Below are positions 1 to 9,600 of a stretch of 64,000 nt of DNA, in pieces (positions within the stretch are counted from its first letter, which is position 1; each line of letters starts with the position of its first letter). The DNA comes from Shewanella marisflavi (GTDB lineage: Bacteria > Pseudomonadota > Gammaproteobacteria > Enterobacterales > Shewanellaceae): NCBI RefSeq assembly GCF_023283925.1, contig NZ_JAKIKX010000005.1, positions 1 to 64,000 of the forward strand, in the 5' to 3' direction. The notes under the pieces were generated by a model that worked only from the letters and a program-made list of their open reading frames with translations, was not told the origin of the DNA and ran no database searches. Both the position numbers and the translations under genes were made by a program.

Positions 1-5
1 AAGAT

Positions 6-81
6 GGGTCGTTAGCTCAGTCGGTAGAGCAGTTGGCTTTTAACCAATTGGTCGAAGGTTCGAATCCTTCACGACCCACCA
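6..81 (+). tRNA. tRNA-Lys (anticodon UUU), copy 1
   Basis: This is a full 76-nt cloverleaf. The acceptor stem GGGTCGT pairs with ACGACCC, the D arm is GCTC...GAGC, the anticodon stem GTTGG/CCAAT encloses loop CTTTTAA with anticodon TTT, the T arm contains GGTTCGAATCC, and CCA is encoded. It is the first of four identical copies, so its promoter lies outside the window. Confidence 0.98.
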
Positions 82-119
82 CTTTTCTGACAGTGGTTAA
101 ACAGTTAGGCACCTAAGAT

Positions 120-195
120 GGGTCGTTAGCTCAGTCGGTAGAGCAGTTGGCTTTTAACCAATTGGTCGAAGGTTCGAATCCTTCACGACCCACCA
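120..195 (+). tRNA. tRNA-Lys (anticodon UUU), copy 2
   Basis: Identical in sequence to copy 1. It follows after a 38-nt spacer with no promoter-like sequence, so the copies are probably cut from one polycistronic precursor. Confidence 0.98.
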
Positions 196-233
196 CTTTT
201 CTGACAGTGGTTAAACAGTTAGGCATCTAAAAT

Positions 234-309
234 GGGTCGTTAGCTCAGTCGGTAGAGCAGTTGGCTTTTAACCAATTGGTCGAAGGTTCGAATCCTTCAC
301 GACCCACCA
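234..309 (+). tRNA. tRNA-Lys (anticodon UUU), copy 3
   Basis: Identical in sequence to copies 1 and 2, and exactly 114 bp after copy 2. The spacer differs from the previous one by only a few bases. Confidence 0.98.
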
Positions 310-347
310 CTTTTCTGACAGTGGCTAAACAGTTAGGCATCCAAGAT

Positions 348-423
348 GGGTCGTTAGCTCAGTCGGTAGAGCAGTTGGCTTTTAACCAATTGGTCGAAGG
401 TTCGAATCCTTCACGACCCACCA
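348..423 (+). tRNA. tRNA-Lys (anticodon UUU), copy 4
   Basis: Identical in sequence to the other three and the last intact copy. The sequence after its CCA changes to a different spacer that begins the degenerate 134-bp units. Confidence 0.98.
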
Positions 424-459
424 CTTCCTCTAAGTGTTAAATTCTTCTGATAATTTAGA

Positions 460-557
460 AAGTTGTTAGCTCAGTCGATGCTCTTTAGGCAAAGAGGCAG
501 TTGGCTTTACTTTTTAATCCACATTGGTCGAAGGTTCGAATCCTTCACGACCCACCA
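460..557 (+). pseudogene. Degenerate tRNA-Lys-like copy A
   Basis: The 98-nt element keeps the tRNA-Lys T arm, 3' acceptor strand and CCA exactly. The first two acceptor pairs are lost (AAGTTGT against ACGACCC). The D loop has an insert that can fold as CTCTTT-AGGC-AAAGAG, and the anticodon loop is enlarged by an ACTTT insert so that no normal 7-nt loop can form. It is unlikely to be a working tRNA. It could still be an RNase P or tRNase substrate because the T arm and CCA remain. Confidence 0.85.
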
Positions 558-593
558 CTTCCTCTAAGTGTTAAGTTCTTCTGATAATTTAGA

Positions 594-691
594 AAGTTGT
601 TAGCTCAGTCGATGCTCTTTAGGCAAAGAGGCAGTTGGCTTTACTTTTTAATCCACATTGGTCGAAGGTTCGAATCCTTCACGACCCACCA
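594..691 (+). pseudogene. Degenerate tRNA-Lys-like copy B
   Basis: Essentially identical to copy A, including the D-loop hairpin insert and the enlarged anticodon loop, and exactly 134 bp downstream of it. The shared inserts show that the odd form arose once and was then duplicated. Confidence 0.85.
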
Positions 692-727
692 CTTCCTCTA
701 AGTGTTAAGTTCTTCTTATAATTTAGA

Positions 728-825
728 AAGTTGTTAGCTCAGTCGATGTTCTTTAGGCAAAGAGGCCGTTGGCTTTACTTTTTAATCCACATTAGTCGAA
801 GGTTCGAATCCTTCACGATCCACCA
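728..825 (+). pseudogene. Degenerate tRNA-Lys-like copy C
   Basis: Same architecture as copies A and B, again 134 bp downstream, but with extra point changes, including GATCC for GACCC in the acceptor strand and a changed base in the hairpin insert. It is the most decayed unit, as expected at the edge of an array. Confidence 0.83.
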
Positions 826-1007
826 CTTTTTCTCGCTTTAGTTTTTTTCTTAAAATATTTCTAACTTCGTTGATCCATGTTTATTGCCGCTAAGCATTAG
901 TCGGTTTAATGCGTCGCATTATTTGCTGACTCGTTTTGACGATTAGACTGTACTTCGCTCAACCTAGACTAATTCACTAGCTTTTTCTCGCACATTAGCC
1001 TTAGCTA

Positions 1008-1023
1008 TTAGACCTTTGTCTTA
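1008..1023. promoter_or_regulatory. Candidate CrbR-type operator upstream of porin
   Basis: The sequence TTAGACCTTTGTCTTA closely matches the inverted repeat TTAGACCTTGGTCTAG upstream of acs and the perfect palindrome upstream of the CrbR-type gene. It lies about 80 bp before the porin start, a usual place for an activator site. The assignment to CrbR is an inference from the shared motif only. Confidence 0.4.
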
Positions 1024-1051
1024 TAGACGTTTTGCTAATGTTACTTGTTTG

Positions 1052-1079
1052 TTAACTCCGTCATATTCATTGCGATAAT
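1052..1079 (+). promoter_or_regulatory. Candidate promoter of the porin gene
   Basis: TTAACT and GATAAT are separated by 16 bp. Transcription would begin just before the ribosome-binding purine stretch. The match is moderate, and the candidate operator at 1008-1023 lies about 39 bp upstream of the -35 centre. Confidence 0.35.
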
Positions 1080-1100
1080 AATGAAAAAGGGAGAGGACAG

Positions 1101-2243
1101 ATGAAACACGCAAAAATGTCTGTGGCAGCTGCAGCAACCATACTGGCGCTAGGTTCCAGTGCTGCGATGGCCGAGACAGAATTTAAGTTTGGTGGCTATG
1201 TAAAAGCCGATGTCATGTTTAGTGATTACAGCAATGGGGCACCAGACTCGGGCAATCTTTCTCGCCAATTTTATGTACCAGGCACTATCTATGGAACACC
1301 TGGGAATGGCGAGCAAGTTGTTGATTTTCAAGCGAGAGAGTCTCGCTTCAATTTTAAGACAGTAACAGATCTCGATGGTCACAAGCTGACTGGATTCATC
1401 GAATTAGACTTCATGACGCATACAGATGGTAACGAGAGAGTATCTAACAGTTACTCGCCACGTATTCGTCACGCCTTTGTGAGCTTTGACAATTGGACCG
1501 TGGGCCAGACCTGGACGACCTTCCAAAATCCTGGTGCATTGCCAGAAAACTTAGACTTTGTTGGTGCGGCAGATGGCACGCCTTTCGTGCGTCAGACTCA
1601 GGTGAGATATACCAATGGTGGATTCCAGTTTGCCTTAGAAAACCCTGAAACCACAGTAACGCCTAACGGTGGTGGCGGTCGTATAACCAGCGGTAGCGGC
1701 ATGGTGCCAGATTTTGTTGTGCGTTATAACTTTAACACCCAAGGTGGCTCTAAGTTTACCTTGGCGGGTCTGGCACGCCAGTTGAACCTTGAAAAGGGTG
1801 ATATTGACTCTCAAACCATGGGTTACGGTGTCAGCTTTACTGGGGTGATCCCGATTGGTGATGATGATTTTAAACTGTCGGCAACTGCTGGTGATGGCAT
1901 GGGGCGTTATATGGCGCTTAACTATGCCAATGCGGGCGTATTGGATGCCGATGGCGATATTGAGACCATCAGCTCCTATGGCGGTTTTGCCTCGTACCGT
2001 CATTGGTGGAATGATAAATGGCGCTCGAGCTTTACCCTATCTGGCTTTAAGGCGGACAATGATGTGGCATTGACCGGTGGTCTGGTGAATGAAGAGTCCT
2101 ATTCTGGCTACATTAACTTGCTCTATTCGCCAGTGAAACCTATGACGGTTGGGGTGGAATATATGTACGCTGAAAACACTAAGCAAAATGGCGATAAGGG
2201 TGAATTAAACCGCGTTATCTTCTCGGTGAAATATGTCCTTTAG
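1101..2243 (+). CDS. DcaP-like outer-membrane porin
   Basis: The 380-residue protein has a clear signal peptide cleaved after about residue 24 (SSAAMA, then ETEF). It then consists of alternating amphipathic strands typical of a beta-barrel, and ends in a C-terminal strand KYVL. The opening FKFGGYVKADVMFSDY and the conserved GQTWTTF segment are features of DcaP-type trimeric porins, which take up small negatively charged molecules such as carboxylates. The start is supported by GGGAGAGG nine bases upstream. The gene stands alone, follows the tRNA array and is closed by a terminator. The substrate cannot be told from sequence. A CrbR-like site upstream hints at control by the acetate-sensing pair in this window. 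Confidence 0.8.
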   Translation: MKHAKMSVAAAATILALGSSAAMAETEFKFGGYVKADVMFSDYSNGAPDSGNLSRQFYVPGTIYGTPGNGEQVVDFQARESRFNFKTVTDLDGHKLTGFIELDFMTHTDGNERVSNSYSPRIRHAFVSFDNWTVGQTWTTFQNPGALPENLDFVGAADGTPFVRQTQVRYTNGGFQFALENPETTVTPNGGGGRITSGSGMVPDFVVRYNFNTQGGSKFTLAGLARQLNLEKGDIDSQTMGYGVSFTGVIPIGDDDFKLSATAGDGMGRYMALNYANAGVLDADGDIETISSYGGFASYRHWWNDKWRSSFTLSGFKADNDVALTGGLVNEESYSGYINLLYSPVKPMTVGVEYMYAENTKQNGDKGELNRVIFSVKYVL

Positions 2244-2260
2244 GACGTGACGTTAAAATA

Positions 2261-2287
2261 AAAAAAGGAGGCTTAGCCTCCTTTTTT
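2261..2287. terminator. Bidirectional intrinsic terminator, porin/grxA
   Basis: The perfect stem AAAAAAGGAGGC/GCCTCCTTTTTT has a short loop and lies between two convergent genes. A and T tracts on both sides let it work in both directions. Confidence 0.9.
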
Positions 2288-2292
2288 ATCAA

Positions 2293-2550
2293 TCATAGCA
2301 AATTGTTATCGCGAACATATTGTTCAAATTCGGTGCAACCACCAATGTGCTCCTGATCGATGAAGATCTGAGGCACAGTTTCAACTGGCTTACCTACCGT
2401 CTTTTCCAGATCGGCCTTGGTGATACCCTCTGCATGAATATCGACATACTTAAACTTAAAATCATCACGGGATTCAACCAGTTGTTCTGACAGTTGTACC
2501 GCTCTAACGCAGTAAGGGCAGCCTGGGCGGCCGAAAATTACAACAAACAT
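2293..2550 (-). CDS. grxA: Glutaredoxin 1
   Basis: This 85-residue thioredoxin-fold disulfide reductase uses glutathione to reduce protein disulfides, including ribonucleotide reductase. The active site CPYC is at residues 11-14. The TVPQIFID segment with its cis-proline and the GG turn (HIGGCTEF) that binds glutathione are present. The protein matches E. coli GrxA along its whole length. The frame is open upstream, but the ATG at 2550 is chosen because it fits GrxA and has GGAG seven bases upstream. The upstream neighbour radD is transcribed in the same direction and ends 65 bp before this start, so the two may share transcripts. Confidence 0.93.
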   Translation of the reverse strand: MFVVIFGRPGCPYCVRAVQLSEQLVESRDDFKFKYVDIHAEGITKADLEKTVGKPVETVPQIFIDQEHIGGCTEFEQYVRDNNLL

Positions 2551-2615
2551 ATTCGCTCCAGAAGTAAATGTTGCTGACTTTATACCACAGGGCAGCGAGG
2601 TTTGCATATGCCAGA

Positions 2616-4355
2616 TCATACAAACTTATGCTGGCTGTCGAATCGCCCACGATAGTCGAAGAAACGCTCAACCAACTCCCAGCCTCGCTTACCTTTTTTC
2701 AACAACAAAAGATCCGGTATTCGGAAAAGCTCCCGCGCGGCGACTACCTGCTCTGGCTTGTTAAATGAGGGCTGTTTCTGGCCTGGAGTGCGTGTATGTT
2801 GATGCACAAATACACCGTAAAAAGCCCGAATTTGTGCCTTGGTAGCAAAATTAAAATAACAGGAGAAATCGTTACCCTCAATATCCAGGTAACGCACCTT
2901 GAGTCGGTTGTTATCGGCCTCGAAAAGCATTTCCTGGCATCGGAACAGATGATGATGTTTCTGTTGCAGTACCTCTTTAAGGCGCTTATCTGGGTCGATT
3001 AATGTCGACTGGCAGTGCTGACATACCTTAGCGGCAATGTCATTTTCTTCACCGCATTCAGGGCAAGCCTTAGCGCGAAAAAGAAAGTCACACTGCTGCT
3101 TGCCATCAGGCCCTGCAACTGTTGCCTGACAGCGCCGGCCAAAATGTTCGATGATATCGCCATCATTATCTACCAGTCCCCAGAAGATGTTTGCAAAGCC
3201 GCAGACAGGGCAGGGAACCTGTACCGGCACGCTCTTACTGTCGGGCTTGGGACGCCCTACTTCGGGGAAGAAGAGGTCGAAGCCATTGGCGGCATAGTCG
3301 ATCACTAAGCAGTCTCGCTTGCCTTCACAGATCCTCAGGCCCCGACCAACCATCTGCTGGAACAGGCTCACTGAAGCCGTGGGTCTTAAGATGGCGATAA
3401 GGTCCACATGGGGGGCATCAAAGCCTGTGGTCAGTACGGCCACATTGACCAGATAGCTGAGCTCCCGACGTTTAAAGGCGTCGATGATGGCATCGCGCTC
3501 CTGGCTTGGCGTATCGGCTGTGATAAGCCCTGCCTGGGGGCTGTCGAGCAGCGTCATGATCTCCTGCGCATGACGCACGGTCGCCGCGAAGATGATGGTG
3601 CCAGCTCGGGTGTTGGTCAGTTGCCTTATCTGTTCCACAATCGCCTTTGTGGCGCGTCCGGCGTGGTTTAGCAGGGAGTCTACTTCGGTCTCGCTATATT
3701 CGCCATTGGCACTGGGTGAGAGCTCACTAAAGTCATACTGGGCAGATAGGCCGTCAAGCACCTTGGGGGGCGTCAGAAATCCCTGTTTAATGAGCGGGCG
3801 CATCGGCAGTTCAAAAATGCAGTGTTCAAACACTGGCTGCTCAGTATTCCCGACTTTGCCATGATAGTGATAGCGGTAGATCCAACCACTGCCAAGACGA
3901 TAGGGGGTGGCCGTTAGACCTAATAACCTGAGTTTCGGGTTCTGTGCCTTGAGATGGTTAAGAAGCTGCTGATACTGGCTCTCTTTCTCGTTGGAGACGC
4001 GGTGGCATTCGTCGATGATCACTAAAGAGTAGGGCTGGTTAAACTGTTCGGGATTACGCACTGCCGATTGGATGCTGGCAACCACTGTCTTGTTGCGGGT
4101 GGATTTCTGTTTAAGGCCAGCGGAAAAGATACTGGCCTCCTCGGTTAGTAAACCAACCTTCTCGGCATTTTGCGCTACCAGTTCTTTGACATGGGTAAGC
4201 ACTAGGGTGCGCCCCTTGGCAATGCGAGCCAATTCGGCGATGACGATACTCTTCCCTGCACCGGTTGGGAGTACCACGAGGGCTGACTCATCGCTGCGCT
4301 TAAAATGATTGATGGCGGCGTCGACGGCCTGGCGTTGGTAGTCTCTAAGTTGCAA
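2616..4355 (-). CDS. radD: DEAD/DEAH-box helicase RadD (YejH)
   Basis: This 579-residue SF2 helicase is very similar to E. coli RadD, which acts in double-strand break repair with RecA and SSB. Walker A TGAGKS is at about residues 31-36, the Walker B box DECH at 115-118, the motif LTATP follows, and the QQMVGRGLRI helicase motif VI lies in the second RecA domain. A C-terminal zinc-binding part carries CPVCG and CPECG/CQHC clusters. The start is a TTG at 4355 with no good ribosome site and no ATG just upstream, so the N-terminus is less certain than the identity. Confidence 0.92.
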   Translation of the reverse strand: MQLRDYQRQAVDAAINHFKRSDESALVVLPTGAGKSIVIAELARIAKGRTLVLTHVKELVAQNAEKVGLLTEEASIFSAGLKQKSTRNKTVVASIQSAVRNPEQFNQPYSLVIIDECHRVSNEKESQYQQLLNHLKAQNPKLRLLGLTATPYRLGSGWIYRYHYHGKVGNTEQPVFEHCIFELPMRPLIKQGFLTPPKVLDGLSAQYDFSELSPSANGEYSETEVDSLLNHAGRATKAIVEQIRQLTNTRAGTIIFAATVRHAQEIMTLLDSPQAGLITADTPSQERDAIIDAFKRRELSYLVNVAVLTTGFDAPHVDLIAILRPTASVSLFQQMVGRGLRICEGKRDCLVIDYAANGFDLFFPEVGRPKPDSKSVPVQVPCPVCGFANIFWGLVDNDGDIIEHFGRRCQATVAGPDGKQQCDFLFRAKACPECGEENDIAAKVCQHCQSTLIDPDKRLKEVLQQKHHHLFRCQEMLFEADNNRLKVRYLDIEGNDFSCYFNFATKAQIRAFYGVFVHQHTRTPGQKQPSFNKPEQVVAARELFRIPDLLLLKKGKRGWELVERFFDYRGRFDSQHKFV

Positions 4356-4427
4356 AACGGCTATGTGATCTGTGATTGGGTCAGTCAGGATAGCAGCGTA
4401 GATTTGTAGCGGCTAGGGGAGAAATAT

Positions 4428-4452
4428 AAAAAAAGCCCCTCAAAGAGGGGCT
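4428..4452 (-). terminator. Intrinsic terminator of acs
   Basis: On the minus strand AGCCCCTC/GAGGGGCT is followed by a run of T. It lies 28 bp after the acs stop. Confidence 0.92.
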
Positions 4453-4480
4453 AGAAGAGAGAATTTAGTCTATTGAGCGT

Positions 4481-6433
4481 TTATTCGCTGCGATTGAGAC
4501 GTGTCTCGATAAGGGTGTCGATCACCGCTGGATCGGCCAGTGTCGATGCATCACCCAGATTAGTCACTTCGTTAGCGGCGATCTTACGCAGGAAGCGGCG
4601 CATGATCTTGCCTGAACGTGTCTTAGGCAGACCGCCAGCCCATTGGATGAGATCCGGCGTCGCCAGGGCGCCAATCTCTTTTCTCACCCACTGACGCAGT
4701 TCTTGACGCAGTTCTTCGCTCTCTTGCGTGCCCTTAGTCAAGGTGACATAGGCATAGATACCTTGGCCCTTGATGTCGTGAGGGTAGCCCACTACAGCAG
4801 CTTCGGCGACATGTTCGTGTGCTACCAGCGCACTCTCAACTTCGGCTGTACCCAGACGGTGGCCCGATACGTTAATCACGTCGTCGACACGACCCGTGAT
4901 CCAGTAGTAGCCATCTTCATCACGGCGAGCACCGTCACCGGTGAAATACATGCCGCGGAATGTCTTGAAGTAGGTCAGAGCAAATCTGTCATGATCACCA
5001 TACACGGTGCGCATCTGCCCAGGCCAAGAGTCGAGGATCACTAAGTTACCCTCGGCAGCGCCGTCGATGATGTTACCCATGTTGTCCACCAGTGCAGGTT
5101 GTACGCCGAAGAATGGGCGAGTAGCCGAGCCTGGCTTAGTGTCTGTGGCGCCCGGTAGTGGCGAAATTAAGATGCCACCGGTTTCGGTTTGCCACCAGGT
5201 ATCTACGATAGGACAGTTTTCATGGCCGATCACTTCATGGTACCAGCGCCAAGCTTCAGGGTTAATCGGCTCACCGACCGAACCCATGATGCGCAGCGAG
5301 CTGCCATCGAAGCTATCAAATTGTTCTTTACCTTCGGCCATCAGGGCGCGAATCAAGGTGGGTGCGGTATACAGGATGTTGACCTTATGGCGGTCGATCA
5401 TCTCACCCATACGAGCAGGGCTTGGGTAGTTAGGAATACCTTCGTGGATCAATATGGTCGCGCCATTAGCTAGCGGTCCATAGACCATGTAAGAGTGACC
5501 GGTGATCCAACCCACATCGGCGGTACACCAGTAGATCTCACCCTCTTTGTAATCAAACACATATTCGTGAGTCATCGAAGCATAGACCAGGTAGCCGCCA
5601 GTGGTGTGCAGTACGCCCTTGGGGTTACCGGTTGAGCCTGAGGTGTATAGCAAGAAAAGTGGGTCTTCAGCACCCATCTCTTCGGCAACGCAATGCTCTG
5701 ATGCGGTTTCCATCAGTGCATCCCATTTGATGTCGCGACCTTCTACCCAGTTGACTGGGTTGCCTGTGCGCTCAAGCACGATCACCTTTTCAACGCAATT
5801 GACGTCAGGGTGAGAGAGTGCCGCATCTATGTTGGCTTTTAGTGGAATGGTACGTCCACCGCGCACCCCTTCATCAGCGGTGATCACTACCTTAGATTTG
5901 CCATCGATAACACGAGAGGCAATAGAGTCTGGCGAGAAACCACCAAAGACCACAGAGTGGATGGCACCTATGCGAGCACAAGCTAGCATGACGACGGCAG
6001 CTTCTGGCACCATGGGCATGTAAACCGTCACCACATCACCGCGACGTACCCCTTGGCTACGCAGCGCATTGGCAAACTTACATACTTCTTTGTGCAGCTC
6101 ACCATAGGTGAGTGTGCGTTGCTCTGCTGCATCATCACCTTCCCAGATGATGGCAAGCTTGTCAGCATTGTCTGCCAGGTGACGATCGAGACAGTTAACT
6201 GACGCATTGAGCGTGCCATCGTAGAACCAGTTAATCGACAGGTTATGGTCGTCGAAAGAGGTTTTCTTTACCTTGGTAAAAGGCTTCATCCAATCGATGC
6301 GCTGGCCGTGCTCTCTCCAGAAACCTTCGGGGTTAACCACTGATTCCTGATACATTTTTTTATATTTTTCATCATTAATATGGGCATTCGCCGCGATTTC
6401 GCTTGGAACTTTGTAGAGAGACTGGGTGCTCAT
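4481..6433 (-). CDS. acs: Acetyl-CoA synthetase
   Basis: The 650-residue AMP-forming ligase activates acetate to acetyl-CoA through acetyl-AMP, for growth on acetate at low concentration. The adenylate motif [11 protein letters not shown] is at about residues 263-273. The C-terminal [11 protein letters not shown] contains the catalytic lysine at residue 609, the residue whose acetylation switches the enzyme off in this family. The length is the family norm. The gene is transcribed away from the CrbS-type sensor kinase, with 178 bp between the two starts. That gap holds an inverted repeat (6499-6514) shared with the CrbR-type gene's upstream region. This matches the known acetate switch in which CrbS/CrbR turns on acs. 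Confidence 0.97.
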   Translation of the reverse strand: MSTQSLYKVPSEIAANAHINDEKYKKMYQESVVNPEGFWREHGQRIDWMKPFTKVKKTSFDDHNLSINWFYDGTLNASVNCLDRHLADNADKLAIIWEGDDAAEQRTLTYGELHKEVCKFANALRSQGVRRGDVVTVYMPMVPEAAVVMLACARIGAIHSVVFGGFSPDSIASRVIDGKSKVVITADEGVRGGRTIPLKANIDAALSHPDVNCVEKVIVLERTGNPVNWVEGRDIKWDALMETASEHCVAEEMGAEDPLFLLYTSGSTGNPKGVLHTTGGYLVYASMTHEYVFDYKEGEIYWCTADVGWITGHSYMVYGPLANGATILIHEGIPNYPSPARMGEMIDRHKVNILYTAPTLIRALMAEGKEQFDSFDGSSLRIMGSVGEPINPEAWRWYHEVIGHENCPIVDTWWQTETGGILISPLPGATDTKPGSATRPFFGVQPALVDNMGNIIDGAAEGNLVILDSWPGQMRTVYGDHDRFALTYFKTFRGMYFTGDGARRDEDGYYWITGRVDDVINVSGHRLGTAEVESALVAHEHVAEAAVVGYPHDIKGQGIYAYVTLTKGTQESEELRQELRQWVRKEIGALATPDLIQWAGGLPKTRSGKIMRRFLRKIAANEVTNLGDASTLADPAVIDTLIETRLNRSE

Positions 6434-6498
6434 CTGACTTCCTTTTATTTCTAATTGTGCGTGGATAAAGTATGGAATGCTTAGGCTCTTAACCTCTA

Positions 6499-6514
6499 TT
6501 AGACCTTGGTCTAG
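6499..6514. promoter_or_regulatory. Candidate CrbR operator between acs and crbS
   Basis: TAGACCTTGGTCTA forms an inverted repeat inside TTAGACCTTGGTCTAG. It lies 66 bp upstream of the acs start and 98 bp upstream of the sensor kinase start. The same motif occurs at 16768-16785 and, in a weaker form, at 1008-1023. The motif is seen directly; the binding protein is inferred. Confidence 0.5.
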
Positions 6515-6611
6515 TAAAAAAATATCCTTAATTTTTAGTCTGTTGTGATTATATTTGCATGAGATTTAAGCTAGTATTTAGCGCAGAATAATTAAAAGAA
6601 TTGGAATTGCT

Positions 6612-9600
6612 ATGAATCTGACGCTGGTTGTCGGTGTGATTGCCCTATTATATGTCTCGCTTCTCTTCCTGTTGGCTTGGGGAGCAGAGCGTTGGTTTGG
6701 GCGGATCACTAAGAAAATACAGACTTGGACTTATGGTTTAAGTTTAGCTGTTTACTGCTCCTCCTGGAGCTTTCTCGGCACTGTAGGTCAGTCGGCGCAG
6801 GATCTCTGGTCTTTCTTGCCTATTTTTCTTGGTCCTATCCTTATCTTTACCTTTGGGTTTGGTTTACTGCGTAAGATGGTGATTGTCTCAAAGGCGCAAA
6901 ACATCACCTCGGTGGCTGACTTTATCGCCGCGCGTTATGGCAAGTCGCAAACCATTGCCGCTATCGTCACCCTTATTGCCCTGTTTGGTATCATGCCCTA
7001 TATCGCTTTGCAGCTTAAGGCGATGGTGTTTAGTCTCAATCTGTTCCAGCCCGAGGGTGCCCTCTATGATGGCGCTTGGGTTTCGCTTATCGTGACCGGC
7101 ATTTTAGCTTTGTTTGCGATATTGTTTGGTACCCGCAAACTTGATGCCACAGAGCATAACCCAGGGATGATGCTGGCTATTGCCTTCGAGTCTCTGGTCA
7201 AATTGGCGGCGTTTCTCTTAGTCGGCGTGGTGATAAGCTTCGGTTTCTTCGATGGCTTTGGTGATATCTGGCAGCAGGCAAGTGAACGTCAGCTTATTAG
7301 TCATCCAGAGCTTCGCCTTGAGAATCTGATGCCCCAGCTGTTGGTGGGCATGGCGGCATTTCTTTGTATGCCGCGTCAGTTTCACGTGATGATGGTTGAG
7401 TGTAAGGATGAGCCCACCTTGGTAAAGGCCAAGTATCTGTTTCCGCTTTATCTGATCCTCTTTGGCATGTTTGTAGCGCCGCTCGCCCTCGCAGGTAAGT
7501 TGATACTGGGGGACAGTGTGTCGGCCGATACCTATGTGATCAATCTGCCTTTGGCGTTGGATCAGCCTATGCTGGCGGTGATTGCGCTGCTGGGTACCCT
7601 TTCGGCAGCGACAGGCATGGTGATTGTCGCCGTAGTGACCATTAGCGTTATGGTCAGTAACGAATGGCTGGTGCCTTTGATGTTGCACTCAGGCAAGATC
7701 CGTCAGAAGAACTTCAGTCAGTTTTCTCAGTTTTTACTAAATGCTCGCCGTATTGCCATCGTTTTAATCTTAGGGCTGGGGTATTTCAGTTACCTCTCTT
7801 TCATGAACAGTGATTCGCTGTCCGCGCTCGGCATGCTCTCCTTCGGCGCCTTCGCGCAGTTGGCTCCTGCACTGATCGGTGGCATGTACTGGAAGCATGG
7901 TAATCGTGGTGGAGTCTATTTAGGACTGATCGTCGGTTTCAGTCTCTGGTGTTACATACTCGTGCAGGGAATAAGCGATAGTCAGGGGGTTTTTGGTGGT
8001 GAACTGGCACTGCTGGAAAGTATCAATCCCAATGTGCGTGATATTCTCACCGCGCTGCTGGCCAATCTAGCGTGTTATGTGCTGGGTTCCATCTGGTTTC
8101 GTGCCGGTGTGGCAGAGCGGATCCAGGCCAGTGCCTTCGTGACACCAGGTGAGCTGAAAAACACCAGTAACCGTAAGGCAAGCCCTATCTCACAGCAAGA
8201 TCTGCTGATCTTGGCCAGCCGCTTTGTCAGCCCGACACGCGCCTATGAGAGTTTTTCACGTTTTTCCGATGAAGCGGTGCGCAGTGACAGTTGGCATAAG
8301 GTCGCTTCGCCTGAGTTGATCGCCCATACCGAGCATATGTTGGCTGGCGTCTTGGGGGGATCCAGCGCCTCTTTGGTGATGGATTCAGTGCTGCAAGGGC
8401 GCGATTTGGCGCTTGATGAGGTGTTCAGCCTGGTGGATGAGGCTTCCTCTAAGATCATTTTGAGTCAGGATATGCTCAGAGGCGCGATAGAGCACGCTTA
8501 CGAAGGGATGAGCGTGGTGGATAAAGACCTGAATCTGGTTGCGTGGAACTACAAGTATGTCGAGCTGTATGACTACCCGGAAGATTTCCTGCAAACGGGG
8601 ATGCCGATAGCTGATGTGGTGCGTTTCAATGCTGAGCGTGGTTATTGCGGCCCGGGCGATGTGGAGGAGCAGGTAGCCAAGCGGGTTCAACATATGCGTA
8701 ATGGTACGGCTCACGTGTCTGAGCGCGAGCGCCAGGATGGCAAGGTGATTAAGATTCAGGGCAATCCTATGCCCAGCGGCGGTTTTGTGATGACTTTTAC
8801 CGACATCACCCAGTATCGTGAACATGCTAAGGCGCTGCAGGAGGTTAACGAAACCCTGGAGGCCAGGGTAAAAGAGCGTACCTATGAGCTGGCGCTATTA
8901 AATAGTGAGTTGCTAGAGGCTAAGGCGCAGGAAGAGAATGCCAATGCTTCTAAGAGCCGTTTTTTGGCGGCTGTTGGCCACGACCTGATGCAACCTCTAA
9001 ACGCCGCTCGTCTGTTTACCGCCTCATTGGCACAATATCCGAATCTGGACCAGGAGGGGCGCACCACACTGTCTCATGTTAATAGCTCGCTCAAGATAGC
9101 TGGCGAGCTGCTGACCGATCTCTTGGATATCTCCAAGCTGGATTCGGGCATGGTGGAGGTGAATCGACGCGATTTCTCGGTGGCCGAATTGCTAGAGGGG
9201 TTAGCGGTGGAGTTTGATGCGATGGCCAAGGACTATGGTATCAAGTTTTCCATGGTGGCCAGCTCAAGCATCATCAGCTCAGATCTCAGCCTGCTTAGGC
9301 GTGTGCTGCAGAACTTTCTAACCAACGCCTACCGCTATGCCAAGGGGAATCGGGTATTGCTGGGGTGTCGTCACCGAGCCGGCGCACTGGAGATCCAAGT
9401 GATCGACACGGGTTGTGGCATCGACGAGCAGGAGGTTGGGGAGATCTTTAAAGAGTTTAAACGATTGGATAATCCTCAAAGTAAGAGCGTTAGCGGTCTA
9501 GGGTTAGGTCTTGCTATTGCCGATCGCATTGCCAGGGTGCTGGATCATGATATACGCGTGGTGTCCAAATTAGGGCAGGGTTCAATGTTTTCCATTACCG

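Larger units (their letters stand above)
6..423 (+). repeat. Tandem tRNA-Lys repeat, 114-bp period, 4 copies
   Basis: The tRNA genes start at 6, 120, 234 and 348, an exact 114-bp step. The three spacers (82-119, 196-233, 310-347) are near identical. This points to recent tandem duplication or active homogenisation by recombination. Confidence 0.95.
424..825 (+). repeat. Tandem 134-bp repeat of the degenerate tRNA unit, 3 copies
   Basis: Units at 424-557, 558-691 and 692-825 each consist of a 36-nt spacer followed by a 98-nt tRNA-like element. The period is exactly 134 bp. Confidence 0.92.

Noticed and set aside
6-825. A CRISPR array suggested by the regular repeats
   Set aside because: The repeats are tRNA genes and tRNA-like elements with constant spacers, not unique spacers.
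460-825. Attachment-site scars of integrated elements, which often duplicate tRNA 3' ends
   Set aside because: The units contain the 5' half too, are strictly periodic and have no integrase nearby.
2293-2619. A 108-residue form of glutaredoxin
   Set aside because: The extra 23 residues have no homology, and the inner ATG has a ribosome site and the GrxA N-terminus.
7218-7688. Long open frame on the minus strand inside the sensor kinase
   Set aside because: It is antisense to a well-supported domain, with histidine- and arginine-rich shadow composition and no family match.
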